Shown here: positions 11,725 to 24,129 of the stretch, one piece after another | How the letters are laid out: each line of letters opens with the position of its first letter | How positions within the stretch are numbered: the first letter of the stretch is position 1 | NCBI GenBank assembly: GCA_007922195.1 | Contig: ML681971.1 | Span: 23,687,264-23,751,263, forward strand | Direction: 5' to 3' | Source: Podocnemis expansa | Lineage: Eukaryota > Chordata > Testudines > Podocnemididae | Length of the DNA stretch: 64,000 nt | The notes under the pieces: model-generated | Told to the model about the DNA's origin: nothing | Seen by the model: only the letters and a program-made list of their open reading frames with translations | The model's database searches: none | Position numbers and translations under genes: made by a program

Positions 11725-12235
11725 TCAATTTCCAAAGGGATAGCTGTGTTAGTCTAGTCCAGCAAAAAAACCAAGGAGTCATGTGGCACTTTAAGATTAA
11801 CAGATTTATTTTTCGCATGAGCTTTCATGGGAGAAAATCCCACTTTGCCAGATGCTTCGAAGATGGGTGAACTTACAGAATGGAATGAAAATAAATGCAA
11901 GGGGGTGCAAAACATAGGATATGGGCATACAGTAACAGCAAATCAGAGCAGTTGTTAGGTTCAAACCATGGGAAGCCTGAAGTCAAATTACCTTTTGTAA
12001 TGGGAAAAGAACCCATAGTCTTGATTTCGTCCTGCTTTCACAGAATTTAGCTTGCATATTAATTCAAGTTCAGCTGTTTTTCTTTGAAGTCTTGATGCCC
12101 CAACCTCATGTCTGACGACGGTCATTAAAGAAAGTCCAAGCATATACACAAAAATACATGAACAAATTTTTACATCTTTAGTGACTCTATACCTTGAAGT
12201 CTTTAAACCATGATTTGAGGATTTCAATAACTCAG
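11725..12235 (-). mobile_element. Penelope-like element 3' portion (reverse)
   Basis: The left edge is the reversed PLE 3' terminus (GATAGCTGTGTTAGTCTAGT, then the shared block ending ATGAGCTTTCATGGGAG). Upstream on the minus strand lies the untranslated tail and then a decayed coding end. Near 12000-12080 it contains LICKLNS and, shortly after, FFSHY. These correspond to the residues that follow the GIY-YIG domain in the copy at 24.1 kb (EFIRK and WLTHY there). The copy is 5'-truncated before the endonuclease motif. Confidence 0.65.
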
Positions 12236-12244
12236 TCATAGGTT

Positions 12245-12350
12245 AGAGGGTCTATTACAGAGTGGATAGGTAAGGTTCTGTGGCCTGCATTGGACAAGTC
12301 AGAATAGATGATCTGCATGGTCCCCTTCTGACCTTAAAGTCTATGAGACC
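12245..12350 (+). repeat. CR1 3' tail (forward)
   Basis: The words GTTCTGTGGCCTGCATT, AGTCAGAATAGATGATCTGC and GGTCCCCTTCTGACCTTAAA, then AGTCTATGAGA, match the sense 3' terminus of reptilian CR1 elements. It is a short 5'-truncated insertion directly beside the PLE. Confidence 0.6.
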
Positions 12351-13463
12351 AGAGCACTTACCATTCCAAAGGAAGCTGTAGGTTTTCTGCCTTTCTTAAG
12401 ATTTACCCAAATATTATGCAGTATTTAAATCTCTTATTCATGTATATTATGACCACAATGGATTTCAATCAAGTTTTGAAATCTGTTCCCACAGGTAAGG
12501 CATGCAAAAGGAAAAAGCATTAGGTAGTTTGCAAACTGCTGAGGCCAGAGTATTCTTGCAGAACAACTCCTGATATTATGTGACATCAGACTGCATTCAT
12601 TTGGAAAGCTAGTGAGAGCTTGGGGTTCTGGTTTCACTGAGGGGCTGTCTCTGTTAGGGTCACCCAGTCTTTAAACACCACACTGTATAGGAGACCTTTC
12701 TAGAACAGCAACTCTGAAGGTTATACCCTAACTCAGGAATCCCTCCCTTTTCGGGACTACCCTGAAGCAGGCACTTAAATTTAAAGCACGTTTGTATTCC
12801 AGTGAAGTAAGGGGACTTGAGCACGTGCAGTGCAGTGTGTTAAGTGCCTTCTTCAATCACAGCCTCAACACTTGCTACCAGATCTAAACTGGATTAAGTA
12901 CACCATATGGTGCATATGCACTTTTGTGGCTAGAACACCACCACAACAAACCAAGAAAAAAAAAATACCCACACCCTATAGGAAACAGGGACTGCTCTTA
13001 CAGCCTCTATAGCTAAGGAAAAGGCACACATCTTATGTGAATTTAGCATCTTTTTTCTCCCAGGACAGTTTAACAAGCAGTGAGTTCTGCGATCACAAAC
13101 CCAAACCACCCATTAGGAGCATAATGAACCTATTTTATAAGTAGGTAAACCAAGGCAGAGGGGAATAAAATTCAGTAGTGAAAAGGTCTCTGCTGAGGGA
13201 GGTGTATTATTCTGTGTACCTGGCAATGATCCCAAAGATCAGAATGAAGGTGATTTTTTCTTTTAAAGTAGGCATTTGTATCATGTAATTCATACTCAAG
13301 TTCTACTTTGCAGTTTCGACCCATTCATTAAAACAAGAAGCTTAGTAAACAGCACCAGTGAAGAAATTCTCAGTTTGGACTCCAAACTGGCATGGGAAAC
13401 AAATGGGGCTCTGTACAAAGTTCTTCCTTTCCTCCTGCGCCTGGAGCAAGCCACCATAAATTG
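12351..13463. other. Unique noncoding DNA, no gene seen
   Basis: No bounded element or exon recognised. A possible reversed MIR word cluster (AAACCAAGGCAGAG) lies near 13145, too short to call. Confidence 0.45.
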
Positions 13464-13640
13464 CAGTGGTTCCCAAACTGCAGATTGTGACCCCAAATCA
13501 CAACCTCAGTAAATGAGGTCACAGCAATCCACAATTCCTAGTAATCCCTTGCAACCAGCCGCAATGGCCCCCAGCTGGTCATTTAGGTAGCCAGACAATG
13601 GCTAGTTGGCATAATGATTTAGTGAACTATCAAACATTCT
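13464..13640. mobile_element. hAT left-end fragment (probable)
   Basis: It begins CAGTGGTTCCCAAACTGCAG, a classic hAT-type terminus also seen, in variant form, on the element at 41600-42531. The expected inverted right end and 8-bp duplication were not found nearby, so only the left portion seems to survive. The right limit is arbitrary. Confidence 0.35.
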
Positions 13641-14029
13641 GAAATTTGAGTGAAATGAATTTGCACTGACCCTGGTACAGAAAGGCTTCTTGTCCATAAT
13701 CTAGGAACAAATACACCCGCCCACAAACCCTCCTCTCTAATCAGTCTCTGCAAGAAAGAGACCTGGGATTGAACAGCAACAGGTGTTGCAAATCATGACA
13801 AGGTACACAGGCGGAGATGTGTAAAGAAAAGTCAGCCTGGCACCAGTACAGAATCATGCACATTTATGAGTACTACATTTATACATTTTTTAAAAGGGGA
13901 AATTGTTGAACAATGTTAATACATTTTAAATTAGAGGACAAGGAGACCTAGCAGAGGAGTCAAAGGCTGGTCTCATGAAAGACTTCGTTATAGAAGGGAA
14001 TATAGAAGTTAATGAACTTAGCATAACCT

Positions 14030-14345
14030 TTAATTTTCAGTGTCCTCTCACTGTCGATTCATTCAGCATTCATTGCAGTACCATTGCCTCTAATGAATGA
14101 CTTGGTATTCATGCAGATCTCTCAGTATTACTTATCCGTCTGATCTCTCCTAATGGAAAAGCTGATTGTCATTGGGAAGTTATGAGGAAATATTAAAAAG
14201 ATCTGATCCACGGTGAAAGTTTCTCCACTGTAAATGAAACTGTCAGATGACGAGTGCAAATAAATTTGGGGAGCTTATTGCCACTGAGTTTTAGTGCCAT
14301 TATAAATTGACACACTAGCTGTCGAGCTGCTGATCTCCAATCGAA
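14030..14345. promoter_or_regulatory. Candidate conserved noncoding element
   Basis: Unique block with repeated homeodomain/PBX-like words (CATTCATT, TAATGAATGA, CCTAATGGA, GATTGTCATTGG, ATTATAAATTGAC). No low-complexity or transposon sequence is present. The texture is that of a conserved enhancer. Inference only. Confidence 0.27.
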
Positions 14346-15224
14346 ATGGAACCAAATCATAACAAATGGGAATCACCCCCCATTACACTTATTGCCTTAA
14401 ATATCATTGGACAAGCAATCACAGCCCTGGAACCACACTCGCCAATTCCTGTTGACATTACAGCTAGTTTGTTTCACTTCTGCCTTAGCACCAAGACTTT
14501 CCACGAAGCTATGGGTTCTGAAAAGCTTCCTCACATTGGACCACACTTTGTAGAGAGCCTGTCTTGTAGCTCCACTTTCTTTCCTACTCACAGTCACACA
14601 AACCTCCCTGCTCCCATTCAGTATCACATTGCAGCCCTGGGACAAATACAGAAATTTCTTTAAAGGAAAAGCACTAATAGTAAGGGATTTTCAGTAGAGC
14701 CAGTTAAGAGGCAGAAAAACATCCAGGAAAATTATGCCCCTGCCCCCCCCCCCCCAATATCACTTTTAAATTGCACATCTACCTCATTCAGACCCAAATG
14801 GCTCTTTGGCAATCACCTTCTCCTATATTTGTAAGGTCAGAAGTGCCATTCTGATCACCTATTCCTACCTCTTGCACTGCACGGGCCAGAGAACTTCACC
14901 CCCTGATTCCTACAGTGTTCCTTCTGAGAGCATAAGATCCAAATCACTCCCATCCCACCCATCGCCAAGAAGAAGCCATATAAAAATTGGAAATTTCAAT
15001 GAGTTTTTGGAGTTTCCACCAGACTATTCTCAGAGAGCACGTAGGGAATGATTTTGTTGCTCTCCTAACCCACCCAAGGGGTCCCTTCAGCCCCACTCCC
15101 CCAAAACTGGAATGGATATCCAGGGTGCAAAAAGGATGCAAAGGGGTCTCAGAAGCCATGGTGATGGATGACCTTATGAAACCCTCTGTGAGCCCACCAT
15201 GACTCTTATCTCCAAGGTTTTCTG

Positions 15225-15365
15225 CAAGTTTTCATCCCATATCCAACAGGATATAAGCTACATGGGGCAGGGACCTGTGGCTGTTGTGTGCCATGAACAG
15301 CTAGGCCTCTGTAGTGTGCTTACTCAACTCTAAAAGGGTTTAATAATTTAAATTAACTTGGTTCT
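15225..15365 (+). repeat. SINE/LINE tail relic (weak)
   Basis: The words GGCAGGGACCTGTGGCTG and GCTAGGCCTCTGTAGTGTGC followed by AATAATTTAAATTAA resemble the 3' tails of reptilian tRNA/MIR SINEs (compare 63290-63405). Diverged. Confidence 0.3.
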
Positions 15366-17937
15366 CTGCTCCTGTGCATCATGCAAGTTCTGCTAATATG
15401 TACAATCTGTAGATGTTGCTGGAGTTTTTTCCTTCTCCTTTATGTGCACAGATATTGAGAGCACTTTTCATTTGAGAGTCATCAGTGTACAAAGAAATCT
15501 TCCAGTTTATGACTGGAGGTGTTAATGAATCACATAGCTTGAGTGTGTAGATTTGCAAGAGCATGGGTAGACCTCTGCAGAGCAACCTGCAGTCACTCCA
15601 GCCTCACTCAGAGTGTTATTTCTCAGGCCAATGGTCACATCATCATATGTGCCTGATGTAATATGCATGAAACAGAATGGCAGTTGAATGGCGACGGCAG
15701 CACAAAGACACTTCAACTTACAGTAAATACTAATGACTCCTGTTAAGCACAAAAACAAAGAAATAAAAAAACTTCTAAGAATTATTTACTCTGATTTTTA
15801 AATCAAATCTCCTTTGCACAATGTCCACAACTGCTGTTGGGATAGATTTTTGTCAGCATGAGTGTTTACTGGAAATCAGTTTCAGAGTCACATACAGTAA
15901 CTGAAGTTGTTCCATACATGGGTTTTTGCATAAGAAGTGCTTGCCCATTCATCCAGTCAGAGACAAGAAACAACACTAAAGGAATTATGGACTAGATGAG
16001 GACAAAATTAAAAAAAAAATCAATCTACAGAAATTAAATGCAAAAAATTTTCAGTTGAAACAAAATGGCAAATGCTTTTATTGAATTAGTACATTTGGCA
16101 GAAATTCCCTGTGGACTTAGATGTACACAAAGTCACCTTATTAGAAAAAGTGCCAAAGAAACAAGGATTAATTTAGGCTCAGCACAGAACTACAGCAAAG
16201 AAGTATTATGGGAAAGTCTACAGAACACAGTGGCCAGGGCTCTTGTACTATATTTACAAAATCAAACAGGCACCAAAAGCCTGGATCTTCTCTTAGCCTT
16301 TGAGCTGTTGGATGCCAGTCTAGGAAACCTTTAGCCATAGGTATGTTATGGAAAATGGGGGAGGCAACATGTCAGGCAAACATTCATAATACTAAATGCT
16401 CTCAGAACTTTATTTTGAGCCTCTCCCACCTGTGCAATGACTCAGTCACCCTCACTTATAAAAGGCAATCCAGTTTTTTCTCTTCAGCTTCCTTTAGAAT
16501 TTGGATGTGGCCAAATCCATTCCTGGTATGACTCCTCTGATTTCAGTTTGAAATGGTAATATTTCTCACTCAGGTTTTCCTGCATCCACTGCAGAGACAT
16601 CTGGTAACAGCTCCCTCAGAGTTTTTTATAGCCTTCCATTCCACAGTATCTAAGCACTTCTAGATAAGCAAAGAACAGGACTTCATGGAATCTTCCTTTC
16701 TCTACCAGGGAAAGCCAAAGAGCAGATTTTCTTGAAACATATATGAATAGGGATTTTGTTTTTTTCCTCAAAATTGTCTTATTTTTTTCTTTTTAAGAAG
16801 CCCCCATTACACTAAGCAGTCCTTCAGCTCTCCCATCACTGTAGTTCCCCATTCAAGAACCCATACGTTTGCCAACAGACATACTAGGGACTACTGTTGC
16901 TCTTCCAAAAGGCCCTCAGAATAACCAACAATAGGCCTGTTAATGCCCCATATGAACTCTAAGAAAAAGAGACAGTATTACAGAAAAGCAGACTGAAAAG
17001 GCTGCTTTTCTCCCTCCTGACTTTTACCATGGTGGTCACCAATGAATGCCTGAATTCATTTTCAGCCTGTGTATGTTCTGCACATACAAAGCAAACCTGG
17101 CCATCAACAGGGTGCCTGGCTCTTTCAATAACTTTAATCACGGATGGACGGATAAACCAGCCAGATAAAAATAATTCACAATTTCCATCCAGAGAGGACA
17201 TGGGCACTGAAGCTGTCTAAACCCCACCAAAATCTTTGCTTATGATTTGTATATTTGAGCAGGCTTTTGTATTAAATCTTAGTTGATTGGGAAGATCAGT
17301 TCTAATCCAATGCACCAGCATACCAAGAGAAGCTGTTATTTAGTTTACAGTGCTCCTTCTCTCCTTTCCTTCCTCTCTTTAAACTTCTCCAGGAGAGGTG
17401 ACTTTCTCCTTTTCCTTTGCAGACAATTTCAGTATCCCTTCTGTGGTATAATGCTAATGAAAAATATATTTGAATAATTAGTTGTATCCAAACAAATTTA
17501 TTTCCCAGAAAAGCCTAATATCTTTAAAACCACTGTTGAAATCCTAGGAGCCCCAGAGTAGAATATTCTGTGATCACTTTTTCTATGAATGGCTTCTCCG
17601 CCAGTTTACAAAGTGTGAAGTCTCTCTCTTTTGCATGCAGTATCCTGGCCAACAGCTTTCCTTCACACTCAAGCCTTTAGTGAGACAACCACATCTGTAG
17701 TTGGGCTTGAGGGGTTTCAATGCCATTTCATGGAACAGTCAAAGTCTACACTGAAAGAAATCTGTATACATCCACTACATTAGCTCAGCTAAACCATGCA
17801 CTACTTCAGTATCCTAAAACAAAAGGAGGCTACCACAGGGGACTCCAGAGAACTATTCTGGCTTTGTCACATGCTTGTTTGGCAAATTTCTCATCCCTTG
17901 AGCCTCATTTTCCTTCCTCAGTAAAAACACATTGTAC

Positions 17938-18640
17938 TAGGGTAGAGCAGTTGTCCTCTGGCCAGGAGGCAGTTGGCTGCCAGCACTTCCCCTGCTGGCC
18001 TGAGGAGGTTCGGCCCAAAAGGGAGGACTATAAAGAGGAGCAAACCAGAGAGCCAAGGGGGAGACAGAGGAGAAGATGTGTGATGGAGGTAGCAGATCTC
18101 CCTCCCTGGGAGAGCCAAGGGGGCGACTGCTGGTGGGATTTCCCTCTATATTCACCTCCTCCATGCAAGGACCTAGAGGAGCTTCCCTCAGTGGAGACTT
18201 TAGATGAACAAAACAAGTGGGATCCCCATGAGAACCTTGAGGAACTTTCCTCTGCAGAGGATGCCAGTGAGCAGAAAGCACTGAACCACTGTGATTGTCT
18301 ATTTTTAGGGGGGCTGGAATGCTGCCTGCCTAAAAATAGGGGGTCCCGGAACTGTGTTCCGGTGCCTTCCCCCTTACTTTAACCCCTGCCATTTCCCAGC
18401 CCTGCACAGTCCACATGGCTAGACTAAGCAGGGAGGGAACTTTAACTCCAGCTCTCGGGGATGCTCACGGCACACTTTGGGTGTTGCCGTGGCACACCAG
18501 TGTGCCCCAGCACGCTGGTTGGGAACCATTGATCTAGAGGAGCTGCCTCTGGCAGATGGACCAGAGGGGTTACCAGACCTGCCACCTGTCGACAGTGAAG
18601 GCCTGACTGGGATCCCTCTAGTCACCTATCCGTAAAACAT
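17938..18640 (+). pseudogene. Retroelement-like coding relic with LEEL repeats, interrupted
   Basis: A plus-strand open frame (17720-18382) becomes GC-richer and charged from about 17938, with segments such as PEEVRPKREDYKEEQ and GDCWWDFPLYSPPP. It then shows repeated acidic motifs (DLEELPSVE, NLEELSSAEDASE). After the hAT-derived block at 18300-18531 the same pattern resumes (DLEELPLADGPEGL, PDLPPVDSEG) until a stop near 18635. The composition and the likely continuation of related repetitive DNA to about 19060 suggest the end of an LTR-retrotransposon gag-like region. I recall similar turtle repeats, but the family is not certain. It shows no zinc knuckle, protease or RT motif, and it is not a working gene. 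Confidence 0.4.
18300..18531 (+). mobile_element. Chimeric hAT-derived insertion, left end missing
   Basis: The first 90 bp match the right end of the element at 26035-26784 (CTATTTTTAGGGG, CCTAAAAATAGGGGG, CTTACTTTAACCCCTG). From 18390 to 18531 the sequence matches the right end of the element at 41600-42531 (CACACTTTGGGTGTTGCC, GGTTGGGAACCATTG). The same fusion order occurs in that element, so the chimera existed before it was copied. The right terminus is followed by ATCTAGAG, but no matching left terminus or duplication was found. The insertion splits the LEEL-repeat coding relic. Confidence 0.65.
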
Positions 18641-21600
18641 GGAAGACTGCGGAGTTCAGGTAACCCACCAGGGAAACAGGAGGAAGAAGCCCAGGGGCAG
18701 TGGGTGAATGCCTGGCTGCTTTTGAGGTCAGCGTTTCTGCTGGAGCCCCACTGACCTGGTGGCATTATTTTGCCACTGCTAGGGCTCTGGGCTGGAATGC
18801 AGTGGAGTGGGGAGGCCTGCATTCCCCTCCCTCTCCCCTGGACTCTGGACACTCTGCCTTACCCTGCCTGAGGTGTTGAAGGCCATAGATTTAGATGTAC
18901 CCTGTCTTAGCCTGTCTGAGGGACTGGAGGCCTGAACTTTGGATGCTCTGCCTCACCCAATGTGAGGTCTAGAAAGCTGGGGAACTAGGAAAGTTCTGGC
19001 CGTTTCTGTAGAGGGCCAGGAACCCCACACCTAAGGCGGCTGGGCTGAGGTCCTAGCCTATTACACACGTACAGAAGAGTTAGGAAGCTTAATTGCATCA
19101 GTGTCCTCAAAGCCTGAACTCCTCAGCACATTTTGAGCTGCTAGAGGTTCCAGCCCTTATCAGATAGCCTAGGAGGACTCACTCCATGATCTCTGGGTGT
19201 AAAGTCATGATCCTGTGGTTCATTAGGTCAGAAGTGGAAGGAGAGTTAAACCTCTACATAGGGTCTAGCTGATAGAAGGGGAGTTAGGCTGGGTCACAGA
19301 GGTCTATCAATGGACCAGGAAATATACTGGTGGTGGAAACAAACATCATATAAAATTAGACGTGAATATAGATTTCTGAGAATGCCCACACTAAGTCTTC
19401 CCTTGTCAGTTTAGGGATGAATTCACTTAGGAGGGCAAGGGACTTTAGTTCAAAGCATAACTTCAGTGCCTATGTTAGAAACTATAAAACAGAGCTACAA
19501 CCCTTCGTCATATCTCCAAGTTGAGCCTCTTGTCCGTCCTACAACACAGGATATCATGGGGGGGGGTGTCTGCTGCAGTGGTGCTTATAGCAATGCTCTT
19601 TGGGAACAATCAGTTCAACTTAATGGAAGTGGCGTGCCTCGTCCAATTCTTTCTTGCCTCCCTCCGTTCTCCACCCTCAAGGGCAGGTTAAATGGAGGCT
19701 TTGGTAATACAGCCAAATTCACTCTAGCTTTTCTTTCATATATGAAACCAATTCATTTGGAATGAAATGTAGGAATATTTCAAGGATAAGGGAACTATTG
19801 CGCAGGGAGGACAGAAAGGGGAGATTCTGGCATTGAGTCAAGCCCTGCATTTGAAGCTTGGGGTAGAAGCCCAAACCACCTCTGTGGGGGATGTTCAGTG
19901 ACATCAGAAACCATTGTGAGTGCACACACAACTGGAGTTTTAAGTATATGCTCACTTTTCTGTAGTTATCCCAGCTCGGGCTACGTAGATGAGCTGCTTG
20001 GTCACACCTCGACCACTGAAGGATGCTTAGGGGCAACGTGGCTAAAATCAGAGCTAGGCAATTACTGGGGGAAGTGGGGGAGGAGTCTTTCTTGGTTATT
20101 CATTTAAGTTTTGAATAAATTTGTATTTCCCCCTCACTTGCACCCACTTCGTTTCCCTGCCACATCTTAGCTAACAAGCTAGGATATTTGCAGAAACAAG
20201 CCATTTTATCCACCTATTAGATAACACTTGAGAAAGCAAATTTCAAATTAGTAAGTGCAAGTATTGTTGCCAGATGCCTGATTCTAGAGAGAATCCAGTC
20301 ATGGAACGGAAACAATAATGAGCATTGCCTAGGATTGCTCATTGGATAGCAAGCCTCCAATCAGGATTTACTCTCCAAAGTTTGAGACAATCTAAAATAT
20401 ATTCATTTAAAAATTATCGGACCTACGTGAGGAAATTTTATGAATGAAAGAAAGTGACATTGGTTCAATAAAATCAATCAATCATTCTCAGCCAATTATT
20501 TACCCATTTGTTAAGACCAAAAGGTAACTTTTCTGGTGAAACATGCAATTGCTAGGGTTAGATGGTAGCAATTTTTGTCTGGCAAATGCTACAGAAGTTG
20601 CATTCATCAAGGCGCCTGCCGATTACGTGGCAGTTACAGCTGCTTGCAGGAACCACCTGGCTTGTATGTTTTCCAGATGTTTAAATGTTCTCAGGTCCTT
20701 GGAAGCAAAGGACTTCACACACCCACCAGCCAGCGTACAGCAATTTGACTTCAGTGTTGAAGAATCCAAGGGTATAGCTACACTGGGTCAGGCAAGCACA
20801 GGTGCAGGTAGGCTGCAGTGGTGCAAATCTCCCAGTGCACACATGGCACACTGAACAAAACCTGCTGGTTCATGTGTGGATTATTCCTGTTTCTCCATGC
20901 CCTGAAGGCCATTGCAGATGGGCTATGTAATCCAGCATTTTCCTCTATTATAAGGATGTTTTATTATGCTGTAATGTGAGAAGTAAAGTCAGAAGAAAGC
21001 CCAGCCCTCCAGTAGATAAGTCCAACACCTCACAGCCTATGCATGTGTGAAAAGTTGCAAACAACCTCTAAGCAAATCAGGCTGTCAGCCCTCTTTTGGT
21101 CGTATGTTTGGTGTTGGACCAGCCAGGCCTGTTTGCAGTGCTTTGTTCTGGGCCAGGCAGATGGGGATAGGACAGGGGGTGGCCTTGGCTGCCTGACACA
21201 TATTACAGCTTACTCACTCCAGCGTGAAAAATATCACCCGCGTTGGAGGGGTTCCCCCCTGCACACACAGCTGTTAATGAGACAGTTTGCCAGAGCTAGA
21301 CAGACAAATGCAGACAGGCACCGCTCCTGCTCCTGCCTGGGGGCCAGCAAGCAGGCAATGTGGCACCTTTGGTGTAAACATGTGGCACGTTGGTGTGCCA
21401 AAAGCTTGATTGGTGGCCTTTATTTATTTTTCAAAGAACTTGTCAAGTTGGTTTACACACCTTGCCCCTGACTTGCGCTGGGGGTGGAATGGGGCAGTAC
21501 AGTCTTTGTCTCGTCCCTCGCAAAGGTAGGCCACACATCATTGCTATCCCAGACTCAAAGTGTGCCTGCAAAGAGCTCAGTTTATACAGAAAGTCAGCAC

Positions 21601-22059
21601 AAAGGTCTTCCTACCACTTAGTTAGGTCCTCAAAATAGGCCATGTGCAGGGTGAATTACAACCTCAGAGCACATTGGTGCTCAGCTTAAAAGAACCTAAC
21701 ACTAGTTCTCAGGTGTCAAACCCCATTTCTTTATAACCTTTCCCTTCACGCTGCTGTTGAAGAAAAGAATGCATTACAGTGAAGCTCATCACAGAGAAAC
21801 TACCTCAAGGCCAGTGCGCCGCTTAAGGCCTTTGCTGATTCCTCCACTCATATGGTATTTCACCATGGCAAGCTGCGTTCACAGGTTCTCTCTTTTCCAA
21901 GGTTCTTTCTGCATTTTACAAAGAAGGGGGGACTGGAACCCTGATCGCTAATGGACCAAAAGCACCTCTAGAAATTGCTACCAGGAGATATATGGTTTTT
22001 ACCAGCTCTGAAATACTACTCTAATGAAGTGGAGCAGAATTAAACCAAAAGGGTTTTAC
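18641..22059. other. Noncoding DNA, no gene seen
   Basis: 18641-19060 is GC-richer and probably belongs to the same retroelement relic as 17938-18640 (repeats of CTCTGCCTTACCCTGCCTGA-like words), without a long frame. The rest is unique AT-rich DNA. The 142-aa frame at 21043-21471 and the 105-aa frame at 19719-20036 have no recognisable domain. Confidence 0.45.
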
Positions 22060-22500
22060 CTCCAATGTTAAGTGCATATTGAAGATTTAAGTAGCAATTA
22101 AGGTTGCTGTAGAAGATGGCAAAACAGCATGTTTATTTTCCACAGATAAAAAGAAAAAGAAAAACAGCAATTAGGAGAACAGACTGGGAGAAAATATTAA
22201 ATGGATGTTTCTGCACAAAAAAACCCAGGCTGACAACATTTCTGCTTTGTAAGGGGGAAATTACTGTAATGCGCTGTTTACATAGCAGAAATCAGGGGAA
22301 ATTATGCTGTCACACTGACATCTGTAGGAGAAGGACAATTTTAAAATTACACTGTTCAACACCTTTAATGATTTGTAACACAAGAGGTGTGGCTACTCCT
22401 ATTAAATGTGTTGCCAAATCAATAAAAGGCATAATTGGAGTTGTTAGAGCAAATTACAGCACCACCGTTATGTTGCAATACAATGTTCTCTTGTAAACTG
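22060..22500. promoter_or_regulatory. Candidate conserved noncoding element
   Basis: Unique AT-rich block with runs of well-formed regulatory-looking words (CAGCAATTAGGAG, TTTACTGTAATGCGC, AATCAATAAAAGGC, GCATAATTGGAG). No repeats are present. The 126-aa open frame across it shows no domain or codon pattern. Inference from texture only. Confidence 0.28.
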
Positions 22501-24129
22501 CTATTACGGGTAAAGCTGTATTTCTCTCTTATTTGGCTGTTTTGTAATGAGTTGGCATTTTGCTCCATAATAGTTCCACTTTCTTTTATGGAGCTTTCAC
22601 TTTTACTTTCCTCCTTTGTGCAGCCTATAATTTCTCTTCCCTTCCCTACCTCTCTGCCTGTTGGCAACTGGTCTATACACCTTGGAAAATAGCCCTGAGG
22701 TTACAAACTATGTTATTTAACATTATTTGTAATCTTTTTTCAATTGGAAGGTGTGGGGGAGGCTCAAGATTCACACATTTAGAACTTAAGATGGCTTTAG
22801 GTTGGGCTTTCACCTCTTCCAGGGGAAGGAGGTTCATAGTGGTAGAGAAGGAATGGGAAAGACTCACGAATGCTTCATTTCAAAAGCCAGGGCCTGAAGG
22901 ACTTAGACGTATTTGTCTGGAGCACAAGGCATGGCCATCAGTGCTGTGCCAGCCACCAAGTCCAGACTGTGCCTCAGCTGTAAAACTCAAATATATTTTA
23001 ACCACTAAGGTTATCATGGCCTTGTTAACTTCCTCTGATCGTAGCTGCCCAGAAAGGGGCACTGGACTGCTCTTAATAAAAAGGGGCTATTGCTCTTTCT
23101 GGCAAAAAGCCAGGCCAACAAAGTCAGTTCCTTGATGCTGCTATTGATCCCATCCCATCCAAAGTCTTTGCCCTGATACAGAGCAGAGTTACTGTCAAGC
23201 TGCAAGGATGTTGCCTGGGTACTAGTGTGCATTAGTTTTTTGATCCATCAGTTCAAAGAAATTGAAGAGATTTACCATTCAAAATCCCAGAAAAGTATCT
23301 CTTTAGTTTGCAGCAAAAAATACCAGGTGACTTGATCCTGCTATAGGCTTAACACAATGTTGCACAAGCCCTGCACCATTTAAAAGAAAATCCTTGGGCT
23401 TTTATATTTAGAATAACTGCTACTTCCACCCTAGGGAAATGCCACCCAGACAGAAGCTAATGGAGAAAAGGAGCCACGCTGACGAGCTTTCTCTCCCCAC
23501 CCCCATGGGAGGAGGGGGTAAAGGGGATGTTTAATTCCTTCAGAGCAGAGTGAAGGAGTTAGTTATGTATGCTGTCCTCTGCCACCAGCCTATCTTTACC
23601 TTCTTCAACATGATACAGCAATATCCAAGCCCCCATGGGTAGAAAACCCTGGGCAGACAGGGATATCACAAGGGTGCAGAAAATCTAATTTGGAAAAGAG
23701 AATTTCAGTTCTCCCTACCCATCTTTAGTGGCTAGAATTAGGACACGCAAACCATCCTTGAAAGGACTGGACTGCAGCCCTTCCTTCCCTGGCTTCTTTG
23801 AGGAGAAATCTCATATCCCCTGAACTCCACAAATCAGCAGGGCTGTTTTTGGCTCAAACCCTGCCAAGCCTCAACTCACAAGTTGATGCTGCACAGCAGC
23901 TGTCCATTAGACAGCATCTACACAGCAGGTCTCTGCTAACTGCCAAAGGCCGATTTTTGAAGCAGGCACAGCAGGACAACTGGGGGGGGGGGTGTTGCTA
24001 TTATTATTTAAGTTATTTTAGGAACACAAGCTGAAGTCAGGAAACAGGCTGCAGTTAAATGCAGAATATTCAAATAAATAAGAGACATTAATTGCGCTAT
24101 CAAGCATTGTTAAAACTACAACACACACC
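22501..24129. other. Noncoding DNA, no gene seen
   Basis: Contains the second-longest plus-strand open frame outside the recognised elements (22560-23135, 191 aa), which has no start context, domain or splice support and looks like chance. A G run lies near 23983-23991. No bounded mobile element was found. Confidence 0.45.

Larger units (their letters stand above)
13641..17937. other. Unique noncoding DNA, no gene seen
   Basis: Largely unique AT-rich DNA. Two parts are entered separately: a conserved-element candidate at 14030-14345 and a SINE-like tail at 15225-15365. Open frames on both strands are short and carry no recognisable domains. Confidence 0.45.

Noticed and set aside
22560..23135. 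191-residue plus-strand open frame
   Set aside because: No domain, no homology that I recognise, no splice-site or promoter context; composition changes along its length. Treated as a chance frame.
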